From NCBI GenBank assembly GCA_948471095.1, contig CAOKRG010000002.1, forward strand, positions 52,373-116,372: 64,000 nt of DNA, written 5' to 3'. Positions 26,150 through 34,594 of the stretch are shown here, one piece after another. Below the pieces are notes generated by a model. The model was not told where the DNA came from. It saw nothing but the letters and a program-made list of their open reading frames with translations, and did not search any database. The stretch comes from an uncultured Oscillospiraceae bacterium (GTDB lineage Bacteria > Bacillota > Clostridia > Oscillospirales > Acutalibacteraceae). The translations under genes and the position numbers were made by a program. The first letter of the stretch is position 1. Each line of letters opens with the position of its first letter.

Positions 26150-27523
26150 ATGGCTGCAAAAACGAAAATTGTCTATCAGTGTACGCAATGTGGCTACGAA
26201 TCCCCTAAATGGACCGGCAAATGCCCCGAATGCGGGGAGTGGAACACCCTGCTGGAGATGGCAAAGGAACCGGCTTCGCCCCAGCGTACCGCAGTAGCCC
26301 GGAGCGTGGGAAATATCTCCCGCCCCACGCCCATCCGGGATATCAGCACCACCGAGGAGCACCGCTACCGTACCGGCCTTTCCGAGCTGGACCGGGTATT
26401 GGGGGGCGGCATCGTAAAAGGTTCCCTGGTTTTGATCAGCGGGGATCCTGGAATCGGCAAATCCACGATTTTATTGCAGATCTGCGAGTTTTTAGGCCGG
26501 GAGCTGCGGATTCTATATGTTTCCGGCGAAGAGTCCGCCCGGCAGATCAAGCTGCGGGCCTCCCGGCTGGGCGTGCAGAGCCCTAACCTAAAAATCCTCA
26601 CAGAGACAGATGTGCAATATGTGGTGGAGCAGATTCGCAGCGAGGCGCCGGACCTGGTGATGATCGACTCCATCCAGACCATGAACCACACGGAGCTGAC
26701 CTCCTCGCCGGGCAGCGTCACCCAGGTGCGGGAGTGCACCAACACCATGATGCGCTGCGCTAAGGCGCTGGACGTCCCCATCTTGGTGGTGGGCCATGTA
26801 AACAAGGACGGGGCCATTGCCGGGCCCAAAGTCCTGGAACACATTGTAGACGCGGTGCTTTTGTTTGAGGGCGACCGGCAGATGACCTACCGGATTCTTC
26901 GGGCGGTCAAGAACCGTTATGGCTCCACCAATGAAATCGGTGTGTTCGACATGGGGGACAACGGCTTAAAGCAGGTGGAGAACCCCTCCTTGGCCATGCT
27001 GTCCGGAAGGCCGAAGGATGTATCGGGCAGCTGTGTTACAGCGGTAATGGAGGGCTCCCGGCCTTTGCTGGCGGAAATTCAAGGACTTGCCACCACTTCC
27101 GGCTTTGGTACGCCCCGCCGCATGGCTACCGGCTTCGACTATAACCGGATGGCGCTGATTCTGGCCGTGCTGGAAAAACGAGCGGGGTACTATTTTTCTA
27201 ATTTGGATACATACATTAATGTGGTAGGGGGTCTGCGCTTAGACGAACCCGCAGTGGACTTGGCCGTGGCCATGGCGCTGATTTCCAGCCTAAAGGACGC
27301 GCCCATCCGCGAAGATACGGTGGTGTTCGGAGAGATTGGCTTGACCGGGGAACTGCGGAGCATCAGCCGCAGCGACCTGCGCATTACGGAAGCGGCGCGG
27401 CTGGGCTTCCGCCGGTGCATCCTGCCCTACCATGGCCTGAAAAGCTTAAACGGAAAGAGCTTTGAGGGAATGGAGGTCATCGGTGCGCGGAATCTGCGCC
27501 AAGCCTTTGAGGCGGCGATATGA
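26150..27523 (+). CDS. radA: DNA repair protein RadA
   Basis: Branch-migration ATPase of recombination repair. The 457-residue protein has an N-terminal four-Cys zinc finger (CTQCG...CPECG, residues 11-30), a RecA-like ATPase with Walker A GDPGIGKST near residue 100, the RadA-specific KNRYGSTNEIGVF motif near 260, and a C-terminal Lon-like domain with VGGLRLDEPAVDLAVAMAL. TAAAGGAG precedes the ATG. It overlaps the next gene by 4 bases. In Firmicutes radA often follows clpC or disA, neither of which is here. Confidence 0.96.
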   Translation: MAAKTKIVYQCTQCGYESPKWTGKCPECGEWNTLLEMAKEPASPQRTAVARSVGNISRPTPIRDISTTEEHRYRTGLSELDRVLGGGIVKGSLVLISGDPGIGKSTILLQICEFLGRELRILYVSGEESARQIKLRASRLGVQSPNLKILTETDVQYVVEQIRSEAPDLVMIDSIQTMNHTELTSSPGSVTQVRECTNTMMRCAKALDVPILVVGHVNKDGAIAGPKVLEHIVDAVLLFEGDRQMTYRILRAVKNRYGSTNEIGVFDMGDNGLKQVENPSLAMLSGRPKDVSGSCVTAVMEGSRPLLAEIQGLATTSGFGTPRRMATGFDYNRMALILAVLEKRAGYYFSNLDTYINVVGGLRLDEPAVDLAVAMALISSLKDAPIREDTVVFGEIGLTGELRSISRSDLRITEAARLGFRRCILPYHGLKSLNGKSFEGMEVIGARNLRQAFEAAI

Positions 27524-28248
27524 GCCTGCCCAGCCGCCTGCCAGAGCGGCCGGTCCAGCGGGTCCTGGTCTCGGGCGAATACCCAGAGCTGGCGCGAAGC
27601 TTGGTAGAATTGGGCATCGAGGCGGTCGCAACAGAGCCTGACCCCCGGCTTCCCGGTCCGGTCCGCTGGCACCCGGACATGCAGGCCTGCGTGCTGAACG
27701 GAACGCTGGCCATAGGCCGGGACAACCCTCTGCTGAACCGGCTGAGCGCTCTGGGAATTGCCTGCTGGGAAACCCGGCGGGCGCCTGAGCCCGTCTATCC
27801 GCATGACGTTCTATGTAATGTCTTGACCAGCGGCGCTTGGGCCATGGGAAACCCCAAAACAGCGGACCCCGCAATCATGCAGGCAGTGGAAGGGTTAGGC
27901 TTGCGCTGGATCCCCGTGCGGCAGGGCTATGCGGCCTGCTCCGCAGCTCTGGCAGACGCCTACAGTGTGATGACGGAGGACGCCGGCGTGGCTTCCACCT
28001 TAGTGCGGGCCGGCATAACCGTTCGAAAGCTGAGGCCCGGAGCCGTGGCCCTGCCAGGCTACGCCTACGGTTTTTTCGGCGGATGCTGCGGCCTGCTTGC
28101 CCCAAATGTGATGGCGTTTGCGGGCCGGGTGGAGAGCCATCCAGAGAGCCGCTCCATTCTCGGCTTTCTCAATGAGCGGGGAATTGAGACCGTTGAGCTG
28201 CTTTCGGGACAACTGTTGGACGTGGGGGGAATCCTGCCTCTTTCGTAA
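27520..28248 (+). CDS. DUF6873-like protein of the GME (pentein-type) fold
   Basis: A 242-residue protein that I place with the clostridial DUF6873 family, thought to share the guanidino-group-modifying enzyme fold. Supporting sequence: RWHPDMQACVLNG near residue 50, VTSGAWAMGNPKTADPAI, and the repeat-like SVMTEDAGVASTLVRAGI near 150 followed by GFFGGCCGLL, which together look like the Asp/His/Cys elements of penteins. No reaction is known. ATGA overlap with radA shows coupling. A strong terminator at 28257-28294 closes the operon. Confidence 0.7.
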   Translation: MSLPSRLPERPVQRVLVSGEYPELARSLVELGIEAVATEPDPRLPGPVRWHPDMQACVLNGTLAIGRDNPLLNRLSALGIACWETRRAPEPVYPHDVLCNVLTSGAWAMGNPKTADPAIMQAVEGLGLRWIPVRQGYAACSAALADAYSVMTEDAGVASTLVRAGITVRKLRPGAVALPGYAYGFFGGCCGLLAPNVMAFAGRVESHPESRSILGFLNERGIETVELLSGQLLDVGGILPLS

Positions 28249-28256
28249 ACCGCATT

Positions 28257-28300
28257 CGCTCCTTATGAAGCGCCGGAAAGCTTCATAAGGAGCGATATTT
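28257..28300 (+). terminator. Strong terminator after radA-DUF6873
   Basis: A perfect 15-pair stem (28257-28271 with 28280-28294, 8-base loop) is followed by ATATTTTTGC. Confidence 0.85.
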
Positions 28301-28598
28301 TTGCATAGAATAGATATTTGAAAGCCGCGCCATGGTTTGGGAGCGTTCAAAATGTGTTGCTATTGAGGAAGTAGGCGAGAAAAACATAACTTTTGCCGGT
28401 GCACAAACCGGGACCTTTTTTTCTACGCATTTACCCGCTCCGCAAAAAAAGACAAGAATTGACATTTCCCGACATTATATGCTATGCTTATATTCGTATA
28501 CATGGTGGGACGGGCCCTTTGGGCTGTGGACGCTGTGAATTAAAGCATGTGATATTCTGCATCAAAAGAGGAATCTTTGAAACACGGAGGGGTATCCA
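28301..28598 (+). other. Intergenic stretch with a promoter for the SLH lipoprotein
   Basis: After the terminator this stretch holds no convincing ORF. A TTGACA at 28459-28464 with an 18-base spacer and TATGCT at 28483-28488 could drive the lipoprotein gene, leaving a leader of about 105 bases. I see no riboswitch pattern in it. Confidence 0.45.
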
Positions 28599-29978
28599 GT
28601 GGAGAAAGCTTCCAAAATTATGGTTCTACTGCTGCTCTGCTTGACTTTTGTTTCTTGTAGCCACAATACGGAGCCGGTGACGGAATCCGGCCCGCTTCTC
28701 CAATTTGAGCGGTATGTGCCGCCGGACCAGCCGGAGAGTCCCCTGGCCGGTCTTTTGAGCGACCCGGCCCATGCGCTGTACTTTCCCGCAAGCCAAGATC
28801 AAGCCCGCCCTGACGAAAACCTGACCCGTGGGGAGGCGGCAAGTATCTTGTACGCCTTGCTGGGAGAAAAGCCCCAGCCAATGGAGAAGGTCCGGTTTTT
28901 GGATATTCCGGAAAACGCCTGGTACAAAGAGGCAGCAGAAGCGCTGGGGGAGTTGGGCGCTTTAGAGCCTTTGGGCACACAGTTTGCCGGGGAGTTCTCC
29001 GTTACCCGCAGCGAGTTCACATGGCTGCTGGCGCAATTTTTCCCCGAGGAGACAGGGGGCATGCCTTTCTCGGACGTGCCGCAGGACCATTGGGCCTATG
29101 CCGCGATTGAGGCGGGCGCCGCGCTGGGGTGGTTCCAAGAGGGGCTATTCCGCCCAGACGAACCATTAACGCGTGCGGAAGCCGCGGTAATCGTCAACCG
29201 GGCTCTGGGCCGGGAACCTGACCGGGCCACCTTAGAGAATGCCCGCCATGTTATGCTGTTCACCGATCTGCCGCCTAACCACTGGGGCTATAGCGACATT
29301 ATGGAAGCGGCTCTGCCTCATGAGCACACGGAAAAAGGACGTTGGCTTACATACCACACCAGCGAGGCCTCCCGGGCCCCCGGATGTTATCTGATTAACG
29401 GCGAACTTTACTGCGTGCAGGAAAACGGCTGCTATGCCCGAAACACGCGGGTGGGGCTTCTGGACTTTGACGAAAACGGGCGCTATACCACAGGCTTTCC
29501 GGAGCTGGATGAGCGGTTGACCCAGCTAGTCCAAGCAAAAGCCGTGGAAAGATGGCCACTATCCCTTAATCTGCGTCTTCTCTATAATTATACCTGCAAC
29601 AGCTTCGATTATGTGCCAGCCGGTATGGTGGAGACGGGTCAGACGGACTGGGAGGCAGAGTTTGCCTGGGAAATGCTGGAGCGGGGGAAAGGCAACTGTT
29701 ATAGCTATGCGGGACTTTTCACCGTACTCGCCCGAAAGCTGGGCTATCATGCATGGGGGGTATCTGGTGATTTTTGCAATAGCTTTCAGGAATGGACCAC
29801 GCATGGCTGGGTACAAATTGAAATTGATGGAGAGATTCTGTTATGCGATCCAGAGATTGAAGGCGTATACGCACCGAACCGTGACTTAGACTGGGACATG
29901 TACCTAAAGTATTATGGCGAAACGCCGACGACCTATTATTTGGACGGGGAAGTATACGGCGAGGATTTTGGATGGTAA
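28599..29978 (+). CDS. SLH-domain lipoprotein with transglutaminase-like domain
   Basis: Predicted surface protein of 459 residues. An N-terminal signal ends in lipobox FVSC (Cys20). Residues about 65-215 hold three S-layer-homology repeats (RPDENLTRGEAASILYALLG; FSVTRSEFTWLLAQFF; FRPDEPLTRAEAAVIVNRAL with FSDVPQDHWAYAAIE). The C-terminal half has a transglutaminase/protease-like core with Cys in GKGNCYSYAG near 367, His in TTHGWVQIE and Asp in LLCDPEIE, the expected triad order. It starts with GTG at 28599 after GGAGGGG. A lipid anchor plus SLH repeats is an unusual double attachment. The gene stands alone, and a terminator follows at 30030. Confidence 0.85.
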   Translation: MEKASKIMVLLLLCLTFVSCSHNTEPVTESGPLLQFERYVPPDQPESPLAGLLSDPAHALYFPASQDQARPDENLTRGEAASILYALLGEKPQPMEKVRFLDIPENAWYKEAAEALGELGALEPLGTQFAGEFSVTRSEFTWLLAQFFPEETGGMPFSDVPQDHWAYAAIEAGAALGWFQEGLFRPDEPLTRAEAAVIVNRALGREPDRATLENARHVMLFTDLPPNHWGYSDIMEAALPHEHTEKGRWLTYHTSEASRAPGCYLINGELYCVQENGCYARNTRVGLLDFDENGRYTTGFPELDERLTQLVQAKAVERWPLSLNLRLLYNYTCNSFDYVPAGMVETGQTDWEAEFAWEMLERGKGNCYSYAGLFTVLARKLGYHAWGVSGDFCNSFQEWTTHGWVQIEIDGEILLCDPEIEGVYAPNRDLDWDMYLKYYGETPTTYYLDGEVYGEDFGW

Positions 29979-30029
29979 TGGGAGAAAAGATACATTTAGT
30001 ATAATTAAAGCGAAGCCCTTCAATAAAGA

Positions 30030-30066
30030 AAAGCTTGGCATCTATTGGGTGTCAAGCTTTTCCTTT
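30030..30066 (+). terminator. Terminator after the SLH lipoprotein gene
   Basis: An 11-pair stem with one G-T pair (30030-30040 with 30050-30060) is followed by TCCTTTTGTT, 51 bases after the stop codon. Confidence 0.65.
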
Positions 30067-30426
30067 TGTTGTTCGCCGGATGGTGGAGGGGAGAGGAAGA
30101 GAAAAAACACCAGATGCACGGGCTTTGTGCATTGTGCCATGACAAGTCGGTGGGGTTTACAAGCAACTTGTAAGGCGATCCGCCTTGCCGGAAAGATGCA
30201 TAATCTTGGTAGAAGTGGAAAACTTGTGAAGGAACTCGATTTTTCCGTTGAGATCGCCCCATGCCTTGAGCAAGAACCGTGCAAAATTGGCTTCTTGCAC
30301 GCTAGTGTATTTTTATGCACGCAAACCAGAGGGCCGCAGGTGGGCAAATATACATTAGTAGACATAACATAGTTTACGTAATTTCTGTGCTATCTTACAA
30401 ATTTGCAAAAATATACCATCCGCCCC
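30067..30426. other. AT-rich non-coding stretch with several small hairpins
   Basis: No ORF here has a ribosome site or any family resemblance. Visible inverted repeats are ATGCAC/GTGCAT (30114-30119 with 30127-30132), TTACAAG/CTTGTAA (30157-30163 with 30167-30173), AAGGCG/CGCCTT (30172-30177 with 30181-30186) and CGTGCAA/TTGCACG (30278-30284 with 30295-30301), the last followed by a T-rich stretch. The second and third share bases and exclude each other. Confidence 0.4.
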
Positions 30427-30455
30427 TTGCAAAATGGCGCGGAATGTATTATAGT
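30427..30455 (+). promoter_or_regulatory. Promoter in the non-coding stretch upstream of spoIIM
   Basis: TTGCAA (30427-30432), a 17-base spacer and TATAGT (30450-30455) form a good sigma-A promoter about 370 bases before the next coding start. Confidence 0.5.
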
Positions 30456-30461
30456 AGTAGG

Positions 30462-30828
30462 CATAGAGGCTTGTGCCGTTTCGGCATGAGGATGCGCCCG
30501 GCATGGTTTTCCACAAGCAAAAGCTGTGGCGGTCGAAAACTCAAGATTTGTTTTCCACATTTGCTAGATATACTCAAGGAAATTCCTCTGAACCCCACAT
30601 TTTGATACGCTCTTGTCATAGGGTGGACAGTCTGTGAGAAATTCACTTCGACACGGCAAATAAGGTCCCTTTTCCCTTTGGATGAATAAAGCGAAACCAC
30701 AGTTACGAATAATTATTCCGTTCCTTTTTCCGTTTCTTGGCGCAAAGCGAATAGCCTGCTCAAATTCCACATAAGTATGCTACATCTAAGATGAGCTTTT
30801 CCCGGGCAGCTTGAAAGGACGGTTATAA
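30462..30828 (+). ncRNA. Candidate structured leader or small RNA upstream of spoIIM
   Basis: Transcript expected from the promoter at 30427-30455. It would begin with a 9-pair hairpin (30470-30478 with 30482-30490, TTT loop). A second two-level hairpin follows (30506-30510 with 30536-30540 outside; 30511-30518 with 30523-30529 inside, one bulge). The element GTTTTCCACA occurs twice (30506, 30550). It matches no riboswitch or 6S/tmRNA/SRP pattern that I know. It may be a long leader of the spoIIM-xerD operon or a separate RNA; the 3' end is not clear. Confidence 0.3.
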
Positions 30829-31431
30829 ATGAAAAATGATGTGGCTTTGTTTCCATCAACCTTTTTACAGCGTTTTTCCAGCCGGCGTTTGCTTCTGCCT
30901 CTGGCCGTTGCCTTTCTTGCCGGCGTCACGGCCGGACCTGTAATGGCGGTTACTTTACAGCTTTTTTCTCTCGACTCCGCTGTGCCATTGTTTTTTTCGG
31001 GAATCCCTGCCCCCACCGCAGGATTTGGAGCTTGCTTCTCTACTGTTTTACTGAATTTGCTTAGCTGCCTTATCATTTTATTTCTGTTTGGCGTCACCGC
31101 TTTCGGAGCGGTGGGAATCCCGGTATTCCTGCTGGTTCGCGGTGCGGCGGTAGGCTTGGGCGCTCTTTGGTTTTTGCTGGATGGGGGAGGGATAGGGTGT
31201 TCTGCCCTATGCTATCTTCCCAGCGCATCGGCCTCGTCGTTGCTCTTACTGTTTTTTTCCACCCGAGCATTGGCGTTTTCCAACGGTTTGGCTCTGGCCG
31301 GGCTTGCTAAAAGCCGGCAAAGTCTGAATTTTTCTTGTTACTTCAGAGATTTTTTGGCATTCGCCTGTTTTGGCGTTGCTGTAGCTTTGGCGGGCGCTTT
31401 GCTGGCCAAAGCATATGCGGTATTTCTTTAA
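30829..31431 (+). CDS. SpoIIM-like (DUF95) membrane protein
   Basis: A 200-residue membrane protein with about five hydrophobic segments (residues 20-45, 75-100, 100-125, 130-155, 175-198). Size, topology and position directly before xerD match stage II sporulation protein M, which in Bacillus lies near the xerD homologue ripX and helps engulfment by peptidoglycan hydrolysis. The sequence is divergent, so the role is inferred. GAAAGGACGG precedes the ATG at 30829, and the xerD start follows by 18 bases. Confidence 0.65.
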   Translation: MKNDVALFPSTFLQRFSSRRLLLPLAVAFLAGVTAGPVMAVTLQLFSLDSAVPLFFSGIPAPTAGFGACFSTVLLNLLSCLIILFLFGVTAFGAVGIPVFLLVRGAAVGLGALWFLLDGGGIGCSALCYLPSASASSLLLLFFSTRALAFSNGLALAGLAKSRQSLNFSCYFRDFLAFACFGVAVALAGALLAKAYAVFL

Positions 31432-31449
31432 AGAAAGGTGGTAGCCGTA

Positions 31450-32340
31450 ATGTATGACTATTATGCCATGTTCGGTGAGTACCTCACCAAACAAAAGACC
31501 AGTTCTGCAAACACCCGGGAATCCTATCTTCGGGACGCGGCAAATTTTCTCAGCTATCTCTCTGAGTTGGACGTCACGCCTCTTCAGGCGGACGAGCGAG
31601 ACATTCAGGGATATGTGGACCGCCTGCACGACTTGAACCGTTCGCCCACGACCATCTCCCGAAATCTGGCTTCGGTGCGCAGTTTTTATAGATTTTTGAT
31701 CTATCGGGGGCTTTTGGATCAAAATCCGGCCAAGGGCATCAAGCTCGATAAGGCTGAAAAGAAGCTGCCTCAAGTTCTGGCGGGGGATGAGATTGAGCTT
31801 TTGCTTTCCAGGCCGGACATCACCGAGCCAAAAGGCTGTCGGGACAAAGCCATGCTGGAGTTGCTCTATGCCACAGGCATCCGGGCTTCGGAGTTGATTA
31901 ACCTAAATGTCAATGACATCAACCTGCGCTCCGGGGTCCTATATTGCCGGGGAAATAAGGGGGTCCGTTCCATCCCGGTCTATCCTTCGGCGGTGGTGGC
32001 GGTGTCCGACTATATTTACCGGATGCGCAGCCTGATCATCGGCCCGGAGGGGGGCGACGCGCTGTTTGTCAACCTGAACGGTGGGCGGCTGACCCGGCAG
32101 GGATTCTGGAAAATTGTTAAAAGCTACGCCACGGAGGCTGGCATTACGAAAGAGATTACCCCGCACACCATTCGCCACTCCTTTGCACTGCATTTGCTGG
32201 AAAACGGCGCTTCCGTCAAGGACATTCAAACCATGATGGGGCATGCGGATATTTCCTCCACACAGGTTTATGTGCAGCTGCTGGACAACCATGTGCGGCA
32301 AGTCTATCAGGACTGCCACCCAAAAGCGAAGCTGGGCTGA
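31450..32340 (+). CDS. xerD: Tyrosine recombinase XerD
   Basis: Site-specific recombinase resolving chromosome dimers at dif. The 296-residue protein has the N-terminal SAM-like core-binding domain, then the catalytic Arg in LLYATGIRASELINL near residue 148, Lys in YCRGNKGVRSIP, HTIRHSFALHLL near 240, GHADISSTQVYV near 268, and the nucleophile Tyr in that segment. I use the ATG at 31450, with GAAAGGTGG about 10 bases upstream; a GTG at 31438 is in frame. Confidence 0.92.
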   Translation: MYDYYAMFGEYLTKQKTSSANTRESYLRDAANFLSYLSELDVTPLQADERDIQGYVDRLHDLNRSPTTISRNLASVRSFYRFLIYRGLLDQNPAKGIKLDKAEKKLPQVLAGDEIELLLSRPDITEPKGCRDKAMLELLYATGIRASELINLNVNDINLRSGVLYCRGNKGVRSIPVYPSAVVAVSDYIYRMRSLIIGPEGGDALFVNLNGGRLTRQGFWKIVKSYATEAGITKEITPHTIRHSFALHLLENGASVKDIQTMMGHADISSTQVYVQLLDNHVRQVYQDCHPKAKLG

Positions 32341-32426
32341 CCTTTTTTGATGGGAAAACAGGGGAGAGCTAAAAAATGACCCGCTGCAGGCGGGCTGGAA
32401 AGGCATAAGTGAAAGGAGTAGATACT

Positions 32427-33419
32427 TTGGCTTTTTTGGGATTATTTGGGAATTATGACAAACCAGGCCCTGGGGTTAGCAAGGACGAGCCGCCCAAGGC
32501 TGCGCCGGTTCGCTTTTTTGAGATCTTTGCCCGGAAGTTTACCAAGCTGGTGCAGTTAAATTTGATTTTTATCATGCCTACGCTTGTGGCGGCGGGCCTG
32601 ATGTTTCTCATCTATTTATGGCCTACGCATTTTGGAATCTCTCTTTCCGGCGGGGCGATTACCATAGACGGCTGGGCCACCTTTGTGGCTCCGCTGCCCC
32701 TGATTCTGCTCTCGCCCTTCATGGCAGGGTTAACGATTGTGACCCGCAACTTTGCCCGGGAAGAGCATGCTTTCGTCTGGTCGGACTTCTGGGATGCGGT
32801 GAAGGGCAATTGGAAATACTTTTTGCTTAACGGCGCGATTTGCTACCTGGTGTTTACCATTTTAATGTTCTCGATTATTTATTACTATAATATGGCTGCC
32901 TCTCAATGGTTCTATTATGTTCCATTATGGCTCTGCGTACTGTTTTCGTTGATTTTCCTTTTCGCTCAGTATTATCTGCCCGTCATGTTCGTTACCTTTG
33001 ACCTAAAGTTTACCCATGCCTATAAGAATGCCTTTATCTTCACTTTGGCGGGCTTTGGAAGGAATATCCTGTTGACCGCTATTTTCGCGGGAATGCTTCT
33101 GCTTTTCCTCTTTTTGCCGCCGCTCAATATCGTAGTATTCATTTACGCGTTCCTGTTCTTCTTTATCCTGTTCTCTTTCATTTCTTATCTGGTCAATTTT
33201 ACTGTCTATTCTATCATAGACCGCTATCTAATTCAGCCTTACAACCGCATGAAGGCGGGAGAAGAGCCAGAGGAATCTTCCACTTCTCAGGAAGAAGACT
33301 TCTCTGGGCTCTTTGCCCAAATTCCCGAGGAGCCCGATGAAAGCGAAGACCGTTATGTCTATGTAAACGGCAAACTGGTCAAAAAGTCTCAGCTGAAAGA
33401 TAACGAGAAGGCAGAGTAA
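32427..33419 (+). CDS. DUF624/YesL-like membrane protein
   Basis: A 330-residue membrane protein with spans near residues 45-70, 85-105, 135-160, 165-190, 210-240 and 240-265, plus an acidic cytoplasmic tail ending in YVYVNGKLVKKSQLKDNEKAE. The aromatic-rich segments and PFMAGLTIVTRNFAREEHAFVWSDFWDA resemble the DUF624 (YesL) family, whose members often accompany sugar importers; none is adjacent. I start at the TTG at 32427 because AAAGGAG lies 8 bases upstream. It is followed by a terminator shared with the convergent recombinase. Confidence 0.65.
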   Translation: MAFLGLFGNYDKPGPGVSKDEPPKAAPVRFFEIFARKFTKLVQLNLIFIMPTLVAAGLMFLIYLWPTHFGISLSGGAITIDGWATFVAPLPLILLSPFMAGLTIVTRNFAREEHAFVWSDFWDAVKGNWKYFLLNGAICYLVFTILMFSIIYYYNMAASQWFYYVPLWLCVLFSLIFLFAQYYLPVMFVTFDLKFTHAYKNAFIFTLAGFGRNILLTAIFAGMLLLFLFLPPLNIVVFIYAFLFFFILFSFISYLVNFTVYSIIDRYLIQPYNRMKAGEEPEESSTSQEEDFSGLFAQIPEEPDESEDRYVYVNGKLVKKSQLKDNEKAE

Positions 33420-33432
33420 GAATGACAAAATG

Positions 33433-33476
33433 AAAAGACCGGAAAGGCTTGTCTGCCTTTTCCGGTCTTTTTTTGA
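33433..33476. terminator. Bidirectional terminator between the YesL-like gene and the second recombinase
   Basis: A 12-pair stem with one bulged T (33437-33448 with 33455-33467) is flanked by AAAA on the left and TTTTTTT on the right, so it can act in both directions. Confidence 0.85.
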
Positions 33477-33479
33477 TTT

Positions 33480-34490
33480 TCATTCGTCCGCGCCGTTTTC
33501 GGAAGTGGGCTTTGGTTTTGGCTTCACTTTGGCCAGGGGATTAGAGTTTACCGCTTCTTCCATTTGCGAACTGGAGGTGTGGGTATAAATTTCCGTGGTG
33601 CCCAAATTTTCATGGCCCAGGATATCTTGAAGCACTCGGATATCCACATCGCCATAGCGGTACATCAGCGTGGCGGCGGTATGGCGCAGCTTGTGCACAG
33701 AATAACCGGGTCCGCCTAACCCAATTTTCTTAAGATATTTTTTTACAATATATTGCACGGTTTTAGGGCTGATCCGCTGTTTTCGGGCGCTGAGAAACAG
33801 GGCGTTTCGATCGACCACGCCGTCCTTGGGCCGGACGGCCAAATAGCTGTCAATGGCTTCCAGACAGGCCTGGTTTAAGTAGACGATCCGTTCCTTGTTT
33901 CCCTTTCCCAAAATGCGAAGGGTGTTGTTGTTTCGCAGCACATCGCTGATGTTGATCCCCACTAACTCGGAAAGGCGCATACCGCAGTTTAAGAAGAGGG
34001 TGAGCATGCACCGGTCGCGCTCCATGTCTGGGCCGTCCACTGCGTTCAGCAGTTCGATGCTTTGTTCGAGAGAAAGATAGTGAGGCAGGGATTTTTTAGC
34101 TTTTGGAGGCGTCAGAAGCTCAGTCGGGTTTTCATCCAGTAGGTGCTCATGGACGGTCAGATAATGAAAAAAGGATTTCAAAGCCGAGGACTTCCGTTGG
34201 CGGGTTGTGCTCATATTGCTGCGTTCATCCGCAATATAGTTCATAAACTCAAAGACATCATAGCTGCCCAGCTTGCGGATGAATTCCAGATCCACGTCCC
34301 GCACAACTACGTCCTCCAGAGGCGTTCCTGAAGGCACCAGGCCCTGGTTCATTTTCAAGAATCGAAAGAAAGTACGCAGGTCCATGCAGTAGCTGTCTAC
34401 GGTTTTTGCGGAGAGTCCCTTGATATTTCGCAAGTACATGGCGTATTGCTGAACAATGTCCGGCATTTCATCCCGGATTGAAAAGCTCAT
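33480..34490 (-). CDS. Tyrosine recombinase, XerC-like
   Basis: Second tyrosine recombinase in the region, 336 residues. The N-terminal core-binding domain (YLRNIKGLSAKTVDSYCMDL) has a longer insert than in XerD. The catalytic domain has Arg in LNCGMRLSELVGI near 178, Lys in GKGNKERIV, HKLRHTAATLMYRYG near 275, GHENLGTTEIYTH near 300 and the nucleophile Tyr there. All catalytic residues are present. The Lys/Pro-rich C-terminal tail (KVKPKPKPTSE) is extra. It may be XerC proper or a specialised chromosomal recombinase; its closeness to xerD and lack of phage genes favour a housekeeping role. Confidence 0.85.
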   Translation of the reverse strand: MSFSIRDEMPDIVQQYAMYLRNIKGLSAKTVDSYCMDLRTFFRFLKMNQGLVPSGTPLEDVVVRDVDLEFIRKLGSYDVFEFMNYIADERSNMSTTRQRKSSALKSFFHYLTVHEHLLDENPTELLTPPKAKKSLPHYLSLEQSIELLNAVDGPDMERDRCMLTLFLNCGMRLSELVGINISDVLRNNNTLRILGKGNKERIVYLNQACLEAIDSYLAVRPKDGVVDRNALFLSARKQRISPKTVQYIVKKYLKKIGLGGPGYSVHKLRHTAATLMYRYGDVDIRVLQDILGHENLGTTEIYTHTSSSQMEEAVNSNPLAKVKPKPKPTSENGADE

Positions 34491-34510
34491 CTGGCATAAA
34501 ACCTCCCCTC

Positions 34511-34540
34511 AATTATACAAAATAATCATTTAGTACAATT
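34511..34540. promoter_or_regulatory. Promoter region and inverted repeat before the second recombinase
   Basis: Minus-strand TATAAT (34517-34512) lies 22 bases before the start codon; a -35 is poor (TTGTAC with a 15-base spacer). The same bases form an inverted repeat, 34511-34518 with 34533-34540 (7 of 8 pairs, 14-base spacer), which could be an operator or an arm-type site. Confidence 0.35.
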
Positions 34541-34594
34541 GCGTTTTTCCTCTTTTGCCCTGCCCTTTGAGGGTTTTTCTGGCGCGCTGGCTGT

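Noticed and set aside
30207-30559. Three TTTTCCAC(A) motifs resembling DnaA boxes (30507-30515, 30551-30559, and minus strand near 30215)
   Set aside because: Each differs from the TTATCCACA consensus, there is no dnaA or dnaN nearby, and the spacing is irregular, so an origin is not supported.
30486-30605. 39-codon ORF inside the non-coding stretch
   Set aside because: No ribosome site before the ATG, which lies within a hairpin, and no recognisable protein features.
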